Below, one piece after another: positions 18,364 to 28,367 of a DNA stretch of 50,416 bases (positions are counted from its first letter, which is position 1; each line of letters starts with the position of its first letter). The position numbers and the translations under genes were made by a program. The notes below the pieces were generated by a model. It ran no database searches. It saw only the letters and a program-made list of their open reading frames with translations, and had not been told where the DNA came from. The DNA comes from Myxococcales bacterium UBA1238 (GTDB taxonomy: Bacteria > Myxococcota_A > Bradymonadia > UBA7976 > UBA1532), in the NCBI GenBank assembly GCA_002309015.1, contig DBWM01000015.1:27550-77965 (forward strand), given 5' to 3'.

Positions 18364-19074
18364 TCACTCCCCGGTATTTTTCCTCTTCCCCATTTTCACG
18401 CTGAGCCGGTAGTCGGCGATGGCCTGATTGATCCGCGCGCTCAGGGTGTTGTGGGCTTCGTCGGGCATGAGGACGGCGATGGCGTTGAGGCGGTCGACGA
18501 TCGCTTCGTAACAATCGCACAGCTCGATGCGGAGGCGGGCCGTGACGCCGGTTTCGGTTTCGGTCTTTGCCTGGTTTTGCTGGTCGCGAAGCGCACAGAA
18601 TGCGTCGTATCCACCGCGAAGCGCCTGGATCCAGTCCCACACCAGGGCGCGGCGGAGTTTTTCTTCGCCCAAAGCTTCGACGGCGCGGAGGAGCTGGTCG
18701 AGGATGCCGTATTCCACCGCGTATTTGTTGTTTGTGGGATCGGGCCATTGGTTGAAGGCGCTGCTCACTTCGATGGCGGCTTCGCGCGTCTCTGCGTTGG
18801 GACTTTCGGCCGAGAGCTTTAAGATCGCGCGGGATTGGCGCCAGAAGCGGTCGTTCGAGCGGTCGATTTCTTTCAAGCTGCTGCCGTAAGGGCTTTGGGA
18901 CTTGTCGAGGCTCGCTTTGTAAGCCTCCCGAGCCGCCTCCAGCTTCTGCCCCGCCTCCGCCTCCACCGCCGGATCCGCCATCAAAATCCGCACAATCTGC
19001 CCCGTAAAATCGATGACCGGCGCGCTCGCCAAACTTGAAATCCAAAAAGGCTCAACCTTGATCGGTGTATCCAT
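18364..19074 (-). CDS. DUF6261-like helical protein, unknown function
   Basis: This 236-residue soluble protein has no signal peptide or membrane helix. The layout is helical: DRSNDRFWRQSRAIL, then REAAIEVSSAF, then YGILDQLLRAVEAL, then VWDWIQALRGGYDAFCALRDQQ. This order of conserved positions resembles DUF6261, a family known mainly from Bacteroidota; the match is by eye and tentative. GAGGA on the minus strand directly abuts the first ATG (19080) but is six bases from the second (19074), so the second is chosen. A competing frame over the same bases (18338-19045) is Arg/Pro-rich and is rejected as an overlap artefact. It lies between two repeat-rich regions, downstream of the giant gene. 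Confidence 0.7.
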   Translation of the reverse strand: MDTPIKVEPFWISSLASAPVIDFTGQIVRILMADPAVEAEAGQKLEAAREAYKASLDKSQSPYGSSLKEIDRSNDRFWRQSRAILKLSAESPNAETREAAIEVSSAFNQWPDPTNNKYAVEYGILDQLLRAVEALGEEKLRRALVWDWIQALRGGYDAFCALRDQQNQAKTETETGVTARLRIELCDCYEAIVDRLNAIAVLMPDEAHNTLSARINQAIADYRLSVKMGKRKNTGE

Positions 19075-19404
19075 GCTCATTCCTCAAAATTCGCCCCATT
19101 GCGAAGTCACAAGTATTGCGAGAAATGATTCATCCTGCAAGCAAAAAGTCCATATTTGGGAGATTTAGGGGGGCTTGGCGTAAAGACGCGCGATCCTGAG
19201 TCAGGATCTTGAGTCATGGGGTTTAGGCAAGCCCTTGGCAGAGTCTAGATCTTGAGTCATGGGGTTTAGGCAAGCTCAGGGCAGAGTCTAGATCTTGAGT
19301 CATGGGGTTTAGGCAAGCCCAGGGCAGAGTCAGGATCTTGAGTCATGGGGTTTAGGAATGGGGAAGGATGTGGTCAGCGGAAGCGTCTTGGTGAGGGGAA
19401 GGTG
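19075..19404. other. Intergenic region after the giant gene, repeat-bearing
   Basis: About 330 bases between the giant lipoprotein gene and the DUF6261-like gene, both on the minus strand. It holds the palindrome GATCCTGA-G-TCAGGATC (19192-19208) and the 43-bp tandem array. No gene or clear promoter was found. Confidence 0.6.
19205..19356. repeat. 43-bp tandem repeat, 3.5 copies
   Basis: Units begin at 19205, 19248, 19291 and 19334 (the last is truncated at 19356). Each starts GATCTTGAGTCATGGGG and continues with TTTAGGCAAG. Copies differ at only a few bases near the end of the unit. The palindrome at 19192-19208 overlaps the left edge. It is a non-coding minisatellite just downstream of the giant gene. 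Confidence 0.9.
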
Positions 19405-22400
19405 TTACCAATTCCAAGTACAGGACTTGTGGTCTGGGGAGAGTGTATAAGGATATTGGCATTGGTCGCAGGTTTGGTCGCTGGCGGTGGTGCAACTCAG
19501 GTGACCAATGGCGCAATTGCTGATGGAGTTGCAGCTGGTACATTTACCTGAGCTGTTTACGTAGTAACCTGTATCGCATTGGTCGCAGATTGAATTGCCC
19601 CATTTGGTGCAGGTTACGTGACCATTGGCGCAATTGCTGATGCCTTGGCAGCTGGAGCATTTACCTGAGCTGTTTACGTAGTAACCTGTATCGCATTGGT
19701 CGCAGGTTTGGTCGCTGGCGGTGGTGCAGGTTATGTGACCAGTGACGCAATGGTTAATATTGCTACAGTTTTGATTGCATGTTTGTGAGTTTCCGCCTTT
19801 GTAGTAGCCAGCCTGGCATGTGTTACATGAATTCCCGTTGCTGCAGGTGGCACAGTGGTTCACGCTCGGGCAGCTCGCACAACTGCCATAACTACCAACT
19901 GTATTAACAAAATAACCATCAGAGCAGGATATACAACTAGACCTGCCGCTTATAACAGTGCAAGCAGTGCAGTTGTCTCCGCCTGTGTTGTTGCAATTCA
20001 TACCACAATAGCCGGGCTCGCAATTGGTGCAGTTCAGGTTTGAGCCGTTTGGAGCGCAAAACACGATTGCACCTTCGGCGCAGTGATGGCCCGGGTTCTT
20101 GTCCAGACAGGTCTCGTTGCAAGTCTCTCCGGCATACCCATCTACGCAGCCATCCGTGCTGCATGCCGTGATCTCGCCCGTATCCTTGTTGCAGATGGAA
20201 GACTCGGGGTGGAAGCAGTGCGTGTCGTCGGAGTTAACGCAAGGGTCGTCGCAGGTTTCTCCCCAGAGCCCGTTGCTGCACTCTGTGCAGTTGTCCGCAG
20301 TTTCTTCGCATTTTTTGCATTTTTCTTCGCATTCCGTGCATTCGGTGCCATTCAGGTAATAGCCGTCTGCGCAGCTCGTGCAAGCATAGTCGCTGCTGGT
20401 GGCGATGTCGGTGCCGGTGCCGGTGCAGGTTGTACAACTCTGGTCGCATGTATTCGTGCAGGTGGTACCCCAGTAGCCGGGTTTGCATGCAGCGCAGCTT
20501 GTGATGGTGACTTGACCTCCGTTCTCACTGCAGCTGATGGTCGCGCCTGGGTCGCAATTTGAAGATCCCGGGAGATGGTCGCTGCAATTCTGCTCGCAGA
20601 GTATTCCGAAATAGCCCGCCTCGCATGCGATGCATCTTGTGATGGTGACGGGGACGTCGGTTCCATTTTGGTAGCAGCTGACGTTCGTAATCTCTGTGCG
20701 ATCGCATCGGGTGAGATCGACGTCGTTTTCAATCGCGGGTGCGCCTGCGCATTCGGAAGTGCACTTCTCTCCATAATAGCCATCCGCACATTGAGGGATG
20801 CCTCCGTTGTCTGTACTGCATGCAGAGATGGCGCCCGTGTCTTTAGCGCAAATGGAGGTGCTTTCATCCTGGCAGTGGGTTCCGCCCTGGGTGTTACTGC
20901 ATCCTTCGTTGCAGAAGGTTCCGTAATAACCGGGCTGGCATGCACTGCAGTCTGTAAATGTACCGTTTTGATCACAAGACCAAGTGATATTGTTGTCAGT
21001 CGAGCAATGGGGGTGTTCTCCATTGAGAGTGGTGAGTTGTGAAGCTCGCTCCTCCTGATTGCTGCTCAGGCATGTATCGTTGCAATTCGAACCCTTATAT
21101 CCATCTTCGCAAGCCTCGCAGCTGAAGTCGCTGACCTCTCCGTCGGTGATGGTGCCGCTGCATTTGATGCAATGCGCGTAACCCTCTTGGCTGTTGCATT
21201 TTGCCTTGCAATCGCTTCCAAACCAGCCGTCTTCGCAGCCTTCGGTGCATGCGGCAATGAGACCGCTGGTTTGATCGCAGGCGGAGTTTTCGGGGTGCGC
21301 GCAATGCTGATCGGCTGCGTTCTCGCATGCGATTTCGCAGGTGTCTCCATACCAGCCATCCTTGCAGGCGTTGCCTTCGGGAAGCGTGCATTTCAAAGCC
21401 AAACCGCCGTCCTTGGAGCAGGTGACGATGGATGCTTCGCTGCAATGGTCAGGCTTTTCGCATGCTTGGCTGCAATCCGTGTCCCAATAGCCATCTGCGC
21501 ATACGGTGCAATGCCAGCCTTCTGTTTCGCCTTCGCAGGCGTAATGGTGAACGGTTGTGTCGCCGTCGAGCTCGTCTGCTGCGCAATGCTGGGTTGCGGT
21601 TGGGGCAGGACAAGCTTCGCTGCAGGCATTGCCATACCAGCCATCGATGCAGCTGTCGCAGCTTGTGATGTCGCCTGTGGTCGAGAATTTGCCGGTGGTA
21701 TCGCGATCACAGGTGGCAGATGCGAGTGCAGCATCGGTGCAGTGGTTGTTCGCGCCGTTTTGGCAGGGTGAGCTGCAGAGGGCGTCGAACCAGCCCGGAG
21801 CGCAGCCATCGCTTGTGCTGCAAGCTGTGATGTAACCATCGGTTTTGCCACAGGCGGAATGGTTCGGTGATGCGCAATGGGTTGCGGAATGGCCTTCAAC
21901 GCCCACGGGGATGTTTTCACATGGGACGGTGCAGGGTGTATTTACCAATTGATCCCAATAGCCGTCGGCGCAGGCCTCGCAGGTATCGATGGAGATGCTT
22001 TCGTCGTCTTTTTGTGAGCAGGTGACGCTGTTCGCTTCGCCATCGGTGACGCAGTGATTGGGACCTTCATAATCATTGGCAGCGATCACATCTTTGCAAG
22101 CATTGTGGCAATTGAGCCCGTAATACCCAGCCTCGCATGCACCCTTACATTCGATGATTTGGCTGCCCTCTTTATCACAAGTGGTATCGAGTGAAAGTTC
22201 CGCGCAATGATATTCTGTCTGGATGTTTGGAATCGCCTGGCATTGGGACTCACAATCATCGCCGTAACGACCCGGATTGCAGCCGATGGGGTGACTTTCA
22301 GCATCTGTTCCGCAGTTGGTGATCTTTCCGTCTCGGGTGCAGGTGGCATTGGTCCCCAATGACAGGCATTGGTGATTTTCAATTGCAGTGCAGGGTGTTT

Positions 22401-25400
22401 CGCAAGCAGTGCCATACCACGCGCTGCCCGTGCAGCTGTCTTCTGCGCCACATGCGATGATCTGACAGCTGGTGCCTTCGCCGCAGTTCGTCCCATCTGC
22501 TTTGTCTTTACAATTGGCGATTGCCGGGTTTACGCAGTGGGTTGCGCCTTCACCTTCAGCATTGGCGCATGCCTTCTGGCAATCATTGCCACCATATCCG
22601 GGAGCGCATTGTTCACAAACAAAATTATCGCCATTCTCCTTACTGCAGGCCACACTGCTGTAAAGAGTGGTGTTGCCTTCTGTGTCAGTGGTAATGCAAT
22701 GATTGTTGTCTTCAGTGTATTGATTGCTGAGTGCCGAGACGCAATCCTGACTGCAATCGTTCCCATAATAGCCGGTGTTGCATTGCGAACATGTCACCTG
22801 GTAGTTCTCGTCTTCTCCACTGCAGTCGATCTGAGCATCTTTACTGCAATGGTGGTTGTCGGGTAGCTGGCAGTCCGTGGTGCAGGTTGGGCCGTGTTTT
22901 CCTGTAACGCATTCTTCGCAAGATTCAATGGAGATCCCATTTTCTGTCTGGACGCATGTAATACTGGATATTGGTTGACCTTCTGTGAGGCAGAAATTGG
23001 GGCCTTCTCCATTTTGAGCGATGATTACGTCTATGCATTTGCTTTCGCAGGTTGGACCATACCAACCTGGCTCACAGGCGTTGCAGCTTGCCAACTCGCC
23101 CCCTGTACAAATGGCGGATGTGAGGGCCTCTGCTGTGCAGTGCGTAGCACCTGAGTTTTGGCAGGGTTCACTACAGGTTTGGCCATACCATCCGGGGTCG
23201 CAGGCGTTGCAATTTTCGCAGGTGCTGCAGCGTGAGATTGTGCCTGCCGAATTGAAGTTGCCGTTGCTATCGCGATCACAAATGGCAGATTTGAGGGCGT
23301 CAGCGGTGCAGTGGGTACCAAGGAATTCTTGGTCGGCAGGCTGGTTTTGACAGGGCAAACTGCAATCTGTGCCGTAATACCCTGGAGCGCAGCCCTCATT
23401 TTCTCCGTCTGTGCTGCATGCTGAAATGAAGCCAGTGTCTTTGACGCAAGTAGAATTTGCCGGAGCCCTGCAATGGGTTACCGGATGTGCTGCGGTTGCA
23501 TTGTCAGCAGTGGTGTTCTCACAAATTGACTTGCAAGTTGTGCCCCAATATCCCGGATTACAAGCTTTGCATACGGGGTTGTGGCCATCATGGTCACATG
23601 TGACACTGTCTTCGTTGTCTGTCGTACAGTTTCGGACGTCATTTGAGTTGAGTGTTTCACATTTATCCTGACAGTTTTTGCCATACCAACCGGGCTCGCA
23701 GGCTTCGCAGCTGAAGATGGTTCCATCGGTGGTGAAATGCTCAGCGGCATCGCGATCGCAGACAGCGGTTTGGAGGGCGGTCTCGGTGCAGTAGGTGGGA
23801 TGGTCTCCCACTTGGTTCTTACATTGAATGTTGCATTGGTTGCCGTACCAGCCCTTGGTACAGAATGTGCATTCCGTGTTGTGGCCGTCCCGATCGCATT
23901 TGTAATAACGAACTTCCGGGCCTTCGGTGGTTTCGCTTTTTTGGCAATGCAAGATTGCGGTTGGGTCACAATCCTTGTCGCAGGCATCGCCCCACCAGCC
24001 ATCGATGCATCCAGCGCTTTCACCACATGCTGTGATTTGACCGCCAATGATTGCAGCTGCAGATGCAGTGGCTTCACGGGATTCTTTGTTACAGATCGAA
24101 GACGTTTCATCTGCACAATGTGTGAGAATTTGACCATCTACCTGGTTGCTGCACGCTTTATCACAAGCGTGATCCCACCAACCCTGCTCGCAATCCTGGT
24201 TACAGTACAGCTGCAGTTCTGTTGAAGTCTCATCATAATTACACTTGACCTTAACTACGTCAGGGTCTGTCGGATCTTTGCAGTGATTGGCTTCTGTCAG
24301 CTGTCGGAAACATTCCCCTCTGCAGTCTTTGTTTTGGCTTTCCTTATCGCTGTAATAACCATCTTGGCATTCACCGCAATCGATGACTTTGCCATCTGCC
24401 TGATTGCAAATAATGACTTTGTTGCTTTGAGTGGGATCTTTGCAATGGGTGATTTCGACTGAAGGATCGTCTTCTTTATGTTCATTTTGACAATCTTCCT
24501 CACATAAAACTCCCCAGTGACCATCAACACAGGGTGAACAAGAGAGAACGGCTTCATCCTTATCGCTTTGAGTGCATGAATAGTCGGGGATGTAATCGCA
24601 ATCCTTGCAAAATCCATTTTCTCCTGGTTTACACTGAGTGTTGATGGGATCACATTTCTCTTCATATCGACAGTATTTTTTATTGGGGGGCTGACATACG
24701 TCTTTACATAGTTCGCCTGTATACTTGTTTTCGCAAGCTGAGTCTTCCTGGCCATTGGGTGAAGTGCAGGAGAGAATCGCACCCGTTTGCTGGCTGCAGG
24801 TAATGTAACGGTTGCCTGCTTCGTCAGTTACTTTACAATGGGTTTCTGATGAGTTGGCGCAAGTTGTATTGCAATTGTCCTTCCAATAACCGGTAATGCA
24901 GCCGCTGTTACAATAATACTCTAAACTCGTTTGGGTTCCTTCATTCAGAACGACACATTCAAAGTTATTTCCCGCGCATCTTTCGTGCTTTACGCAAGTG
25001 TTATCACATGTTGTACCGTAATAACCTGATTGGCAGGGGGAGTGAGTGCCTGCAGGTTGCCCGTCATCGTAATAACACCCTGTCAGCTCACCTGTGTTCA
25101 AATCGCAGTGAATGGTATTCGGCAGACAGTGAGTATCAGATTCTTCCGTCACGCAGCGGTCTCGGCAATAGGGATCGTCGTGATAATTTTGATAAAAGAT
25201 GGAATTGGGGTTTTCCAGCGCTTCTCTTACGTGGTCTGGGTTGGAGTAGAAACCCCGGATGCAGACGGGACAGGATTCAACGTGGTTTTCGTTTTCCTTG
25301 TTGCATTTGACCACCTTACACTGGGTACGACCTTTGCAGGGGGTGCTGCATGTGGGGCCACTGTAGCCATCTTCGCATTCGTTGCAGTCGAGAGGAAGCC

Positions 25401-28188
25401 CGGCAGGTATAACAATATTGTTTTCATTTACAGTAGCTTCTTTTTGACAGCGAGTGATCTTGCTGCAATGCATCTGCGCCTCTCCTTCGGGACGGTAGCT
25501 GCTGCAAGGACGCTCGCATTTATCGCCGTAATAGCCATCTACACATGAGCTGCACGCCGTGGTGACACCTGTACGTTGTGTACATGTAATGGTGGATCCC
25601 TCAGTAACGTTGCAGTTAGGGGGGGATGGACATTTTTTGGAGCAATCATCGGTGTAGTAATTGGTGTCACATCCGGCGCATGCGGTAGGGGTGCCGTCCT
25701 GAGTACAGAGGCTGATCGATAAGCAATTGGGGTTGCTGGAGGTGGTCAGCTCTGTGCAGTCATGTTCGCAGGCGTTGCCATAAAACTTTGAATTTTTGCA
25801 GCCGTCGCATAGAACAGGGACGCCGGTCTGCTTGTCGCAACTTTGCACTTTGTCGCATTGATCTGAGCTTCTGCAGGCATATCGGCAGTCTTCACCCCAC
25901 CAGCCATCGAGGCAATTGGCGCATTGATTGGGGGCCCCCGTTTTCTGATCGCATTGAGCCACATTGATGCAGTGAGAAATGCTGCTCTCGGAGGAACCGG
26001 CGTTTCGCTCCATTTGATAACATTGAGTGGTGAATTGATAGGCATCCGAGCCTTGCGTGCTCGGAGTGACACATGCTTTCCCTTCACCGATGATCTCTTT
26101 GCAGAGCGTAATCTTCGGGCATTTCAGACAGCGTTTGGAGCTGGCTGTCGTTGAGGCCTGGCACCATGAGATGGGTTCACAAGTGGTGATGGGGGAATTG
26201 TTGTCTTCTGGAGGCAGGCAGGAGTAGCAGCTGAAGCTGGGGTCGGATGTGTTGTCGCATCGCTCTTCGCCCTGAACGGCGATATCGATGCATCCTTTTT
26301 GCACCCATTCTCCTTCTCCCGCGTTTTCTGTGAATGGCAGAACATCGCATTGGAGGCAGCGCAGGTCGTTTTCGCCTCCGGGGGTGCAGGATGCGGTCGG
26401 GGACCAGGATGGAGCAAAGGTGGGGCAAAGCAGGTTGCATTGTTCGCCGTAGCGGCCGTCTTTGCATGAAGTGCAGTTTTCAAACACACCCGTGTCTTGT
26501 CCGCATTGAGTCGCACCTTCATTGCAGGAACTCGAAATGGCGCAGATTTGCTCGCAAGTGGGCCCAAAATAACCGGATTGGCAGGCGAGGGGGTTTTCAG
26601 CGTCGCCCTGGCATTCGATGGGCGTGCCGTCGTCCTGCTCGCATTTGGTGATGTTGGTGCATTTGAATTCGTCTTTGCGGCTGTTGCATTCTTTTTCGCA
26701 GGAAGGCCCCCAATAGCCATCTTTGCAGGCGCTGGGTCGATGCTCGCAGGCGGTGGATTGTGAAGATCCTTCAACAGAACCCTCGTTGATCGAAATCGGG
26801 TCGCAGGTGATGCGCGATTTGCAGACCGATTGACCATTGGGGTTGTTTTGATCGCAGGTGAGCAGGGCTTCATCGAGGCAGTTTTTTTGCTTTGGGCATG
26901 GATCACTGCAGTCGATGCCTCTGTAACCCTCCTGGCAGCCTTTCTCACATTTAACGTTGGAGCCGTCTTTATCGCAGGTTACGCTCGGAAGATCGAGGCA
27001 ATGATTCTGCTCATTCCAATATGGGTTGGAGTCTGTGCAGGTTTGATTGCAGCTTTCACCAAAATAGCCTGTCTGGCATTCGGTGCAGAGGGTCGCGCTT
27101 CCGGATTCGCTGTTTTGGCTGCAAATCACGGTGCCTGCACAATGCATTTTTTCCGGGATGGGGCAGGCTTCAGCGCAGTTTTCGCCCGCATAGCCATTGG
27201 GGCAGCCTCTGCATTTGGTCGCGCGTCCGGAGCCTTGCAGGCAGGCTTCGACTTCTGTGCAGTAGGTGTCGATCGGGCAGGTTTTGCTGCAATCCTCGCC
27301 GTAATAGCCGTCTTCGCATCCATCGCAGGTGATGGGGGCGCCGGTGTTCATGTCGCAGGTGAGGACGGTTTTGCAGTGAATGTTGCTGTCATCGGCGGAA
27401 TTGGGACAGACGTTCTCGCATTGGGAGCCCCAGCGCGCGGATTGGCCCTTCTCAGCGTTGTAATGCTGGCATTCCGCGCATTTTTCGCGCTTTCCGGTCG
27501 ATTGGTTGCAGCTTGCGGGCTTGATGCAGAGATCTTTGGGATCTGTCTCGCAGGGCAGGTTGCAGGCCTGGCCGTAATAGCCGTCGATGCAGGATGCGCA
27601 GTCGGTGGGAAGGCCGGTGCTCTGAGCGCAGGTGACGACGCTTTCGCAGGTGCTGGAGGCGGGGCAGGTTTGCGCGCATGTGGGCCCGTAAAAGCCATCC
27701 GGGCATTTACAAAAATAAAGATCGGCAGAGCTCGGTGAGTTTTGACAGATGCCGTCGTTTTGGCAAGGGTCGTTGTCGCAAGGATTCTGACTGGTGCAGT
27801 TGACGCCAAAATAGCCTTCCTGGCAGTCGCACCGGTATTGATTGCGGCCGGTCACCGTGCATTCGCCGCCGTTTTGGCAGGGGGCGTTCAGGCAAAGGTT
27901 TTCGACGCATTGCCCCTTGATTTCGAGCTCAAGCTCTGTGCAGTCGCATGTGCCATTGTTGCAGACGTTGCTGCTGCAATCCTGGGAGCGCTTGCAGCTT
28001 TGCCTGTGATTGCAGGGTGCACAGTCGCCTCCACAGTCGATGTCCGTTTCGGAGCCGTTTTTGATTCCATCGCTGCAGGAGATGATGACCGCATCTTCCG
28101 GATCTTCGGTGATGGTATCTTCGCAGCCCAAATTGATGAAGCCAACTCCAAAGGCAAAGAACCAAGGTGTAAGGCTAATTTTGCGCAT
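19405..28188 (-). CDS. Giant EGF-like repeat lipoprotein (2,927 residues)
   Basis: A lipoprotein signal (FGVGFINLGC) is followed by a Cys-rich motif (CSDGIKNGSETDIDCGG) often seen in Myxococcota surface proteins. The rest is a run of Cys-rich modules. Two classical EGF domains come first (CLNAPCQNGGECTV..., CDNDPCQNDGICQN). About 55 modules ending in C..GYYG..C or close variants follow, spaced about 50 residues apart, like the laminin/MEGF type of EGF. The last part has 39-residue GYYVNSSGKC modules like growth-factor-receptor Cys repeats. GGAG lies eight bases before the ATG. It should be an outer-surface fibre with many disulphides, perhaps an adhesin, though this role is inferred. No enzyme domain was seen. 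Confidence 0.92.
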   Translation of the reverse strand: MRKISLTPWFFAFGVGFINLGCEDTITEDPEDAVIISCSDGIKNGSETDIDCGGDCAPCNHRQSCKRSQDCSSNVCNNGTCDCTELELEIKGQCVENLCLNAPCQNGGECTVTGRNQYRCDCQEGYFGVNCTSQNPCDNDPCQNDGICQNSPSSADLYFCKCPDGFYGPTCAQTCPASSTCESVVTCAQSTGLPTDCASCIDGYYGQACNLPCETDPKDLCIKPASCNQSTGKREKCAECQHYNAEKGQSARWGSQCENVCPNSADDSNIHCKTVLTCDMNTGAPITCDGCEDGYYGEDCSKTCPIDTYCTEVEACLQGSGRATKCRGCPNGYAGENCAEACPIPEKMHCAGTVICSQNSESGSATLCTECQTGYFGESCNQTCTDSNPYWNEQNHCLDLPSVTCDKDGSNVKCEKGCQEGYRGIDCSDPCPKQKNCLDEALLTCDQNNPNGQSVCKSRITCDPISINEGSVEGSSQSTACEHRPSACKDGYWGPSCEKECNSRKDEFKCTNITKCEQDDGTPIECQGDAENPLACQSGYFGPTCEQICAISSSCNEGATQCGQDTGVFENCTSCKDGRYGEQCNLLCPTFAPSWSPTASCTPGGENDLRCLQCDVLPFTENAGEGEWVQKGCIDIAVQGEERCDNTSDPSFSCYSCLPPEDNNSPITTCEPISWCQASTTASSKRCLKCPKITLCKEIIGEGKACVTPSTQGSDAYQFTTQCYQMERNAGSSESSISHCINVAQCDQKTGAPNQCANCLDGWWGEDCRYACRSSDQCDKVQSCDKQTGVPVLCDGCKNSKFYGNACEHDCTELTTSSNPNCLSISLCTQDGTPTACAGCDTNYYTDDCSKKCPSPPNCNVTEGSTITCTQRTGVTTACSSCVDGYYGDKCERPCSSYRPEGEAQMHCSKITRCQKEATVNENNIVIPAGLPLDCNECEDGYSGPTCSTPCKGRTQCKVVKCNKENENHVESCPVCIRGFYSNPDHVREALENPNSIFYQNYHDDPYCRDRCVTEESDTHCLPNTIHCDLNTGELTGCYYDDGQPAGTHSPCQSGYYGTTCDNTCVKHERCAGNNFECVVLNEGTQTSLEYYCNSGCITGYWKDNCNTTCANSSETHCKVTDEAGNRYITCSQQTGAILSCTSPNGQEDSACENKYTGELCKDVCQPPNKKYCRYEEKCDPINTQCKPGENGFCKDCDYIPDYSCTQSDKDEAVLSCSPCVDGHWGVLCEEDCQNEHKEDDPSVEITHCKDPTQSNKVIICNQADGKVIDCGECQDGYYSDKESQNKDCRGECFRQLTEANHCKDPTDPDVVKVKCNYDETSTELQLYCNQDCEQGWWDHACDKACSNQVDGQILTHCADETSSICNKESREATASAAAIIGGQITACGESAGCIDGWWGDACDKDCDPTAILHCQKSETTEGPEVRYYKCDRDGHNTECTFCTKGWYGNQCNIQCKNQVGDHPTYCTETALQTAVCDRDAAEHFTTDGTIFSCEACEPGWYGKNCQDKCETLNSNDVRNCTTDNEDSVTCDHDGHNPVCKACNPGYWGTTCKSICENTTADNATAAHPVTHCRAPANSTCVKDTGFISACSTDGENEGCAPGYYGTDCSLPCQNQPADQEFLGTHCTADALKSAICDRDSNGNFNSAGTISRCSTCENCNACDPGWYGQTCSEPCQNSGATHCTAEALTSAICTGGELASCNACEPGWYGPTCESKCIDVIIAQNGEGPNFCLTEGQPISSITCVQTENGISIESCEECVTGKHGPTCTTDCQLPDNHHCSKDAQIDCSGEDENYQVTCSQCNTGYYGNDCSQDCVSALSNQYTEDNNHCITTDTEGNTTLYSSVACSKENGDNFVCEQCAPGYGGNDCQKACANAEGEGATHCVNPAIANCKDKADGTNCGEGTSCQIIACGAEDSCTGSAWYGTACETPCTAIENHQCLSLGTNATCTRDGKITNCGTDAESHPIGCNPGRYGDDCESQCQAIPNIQTEYHCAELSLDTTCDKEGSQIIECKGACEAGYYGLNCHNACKDVIAANDYEGPNHCVTDGEANSVTCSQKDDESISIDTCEACADGYWDQLVNTPCTVPCENIPVGVEGHSATHCASPNHSACGKTDGYITACSTSDGCAPGWFDALCSSPCQNGANNHCTDAALASATCDRDTTGKFSTTGDITSCDSCIDGWYGNACSEACPAPTATQHCAADELDGDTTVHHYACEGETEGWHCTVCADGYWDTDCSQACEKPDHCSEASIVTCSKDGGLALKCTLPEGNACKDGWYGDTCEIACENAADQHCAHPENSACDQTSGLIAACTEGCEDGWFGSDCKAKCNSQEGYAHCIKCSGTITDGEVSDFSCEACEDGYKGSNCNDTCLSSNQEERASQLTTLNGEHPHCSTDNNITWSCDQNGTFTDCSACQPGYYGTFCNEGCSNTQGGTHCQDESTSICAKDTGAISACSTDNGGIPQCADGYYGEKCTSECAGAPAIENDVDLTRCDRTEITNVSCYQNGTDVPVTITRCIACEAGYFGILCEQNCSDHLPGSSNCDPGATISCSENGGQVTITSCAACKPGYWGTTCTNTCDQSCTTCTGTGTDIATSSDYACTSCADGYYLNGTECTECEEKCKKCEETADNCTECSNGLWGETCDDPCVNSDDTHCFHPESSICNKDTGEITACSTDGCVDGYAGETCNETCLDKNPGHHCAEGAIVFCAPNGSNLNCTNCEPGYCGMNCNNTGGDNCTACTVISGRSSCISCSDGYFVNTVGSYGSCASCPSVNHCATCSNGNSCNTCQAGYYKGGNSQTCNQNCSNINHCVTGHITCTTASDQTCDQCDTGYYVNSSGKCSSCQGISNCANGHVTCTKWGNSICDQCDTGYYVNSSGKCTSCNSISNCAIGHLSCTTASDQTCDQCQYPYTLSPDHKSCTWNW
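19459..19735 (-). repeat. 117-bp in-frame repeat at the 3' end of the giant gene
   Basis: The same string (around GCATTGGTCGCAG) recurs at 19459, 19576 and 19693, exactly 117 bases apart, and flanking stretches of 35 or more bases are nearly identical. The period equals 39 codons, so each copy adds one CDQCDTGYYVNSSGKC module. DNA-level identity this high points to recent duplication or gene conversion. Confidence 0.85.
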
Positions 28189-28279
28189 CTGTCGTTCTCC
28201 AGCCGATCAAACGCTGTAGCATACCGCTATTTGATGCGGTCTTGCGACTTGAAAATGGAGATTTTTTTTGAGGCCAAAG

Positions 28280-28296
28280 CCCCGGCTGAGCCGGGG
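28280..28296. repeat. 7-bp GC-rich hairpin upstream of the giant gene
   Basis: CCCCGGC (28280-28286) and GCCGGGG (28290-28296) surround a TGA loop. It lies between the OmpA-domain gene and the giant gene, both on the minus strand. It could end the first transcript, but on that strand it is not followed by T's. Confidence 0.5.
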
Positions 28297-28367
28297 AATC
28301 CGCGCTTCGCTCAGACAAGGCCTCAGGCCTCCGTGACCCCAATCGAATGAGACTTGTAACCTGCCGA

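Noticed and set aside
18338..19045. 235-codon minus-strand frame overlapping the DUF6261-like gene
   Set aside because: It is Arg/Pro/Gly-rich, typical of a GC-driven shadow; the alternative frame has normal helical protein composition and a ribosome site.
26830..27738. Long plus-strand open frames opposite the giant gene (this one 302 codons)
   Set aside because: They mirror the Cys/Gly-rich codons of the minus-strand gene, read as Ala/Ile/Val-rich runs with no start site or family, and the minus frame is unbroken for 2,927 codons.
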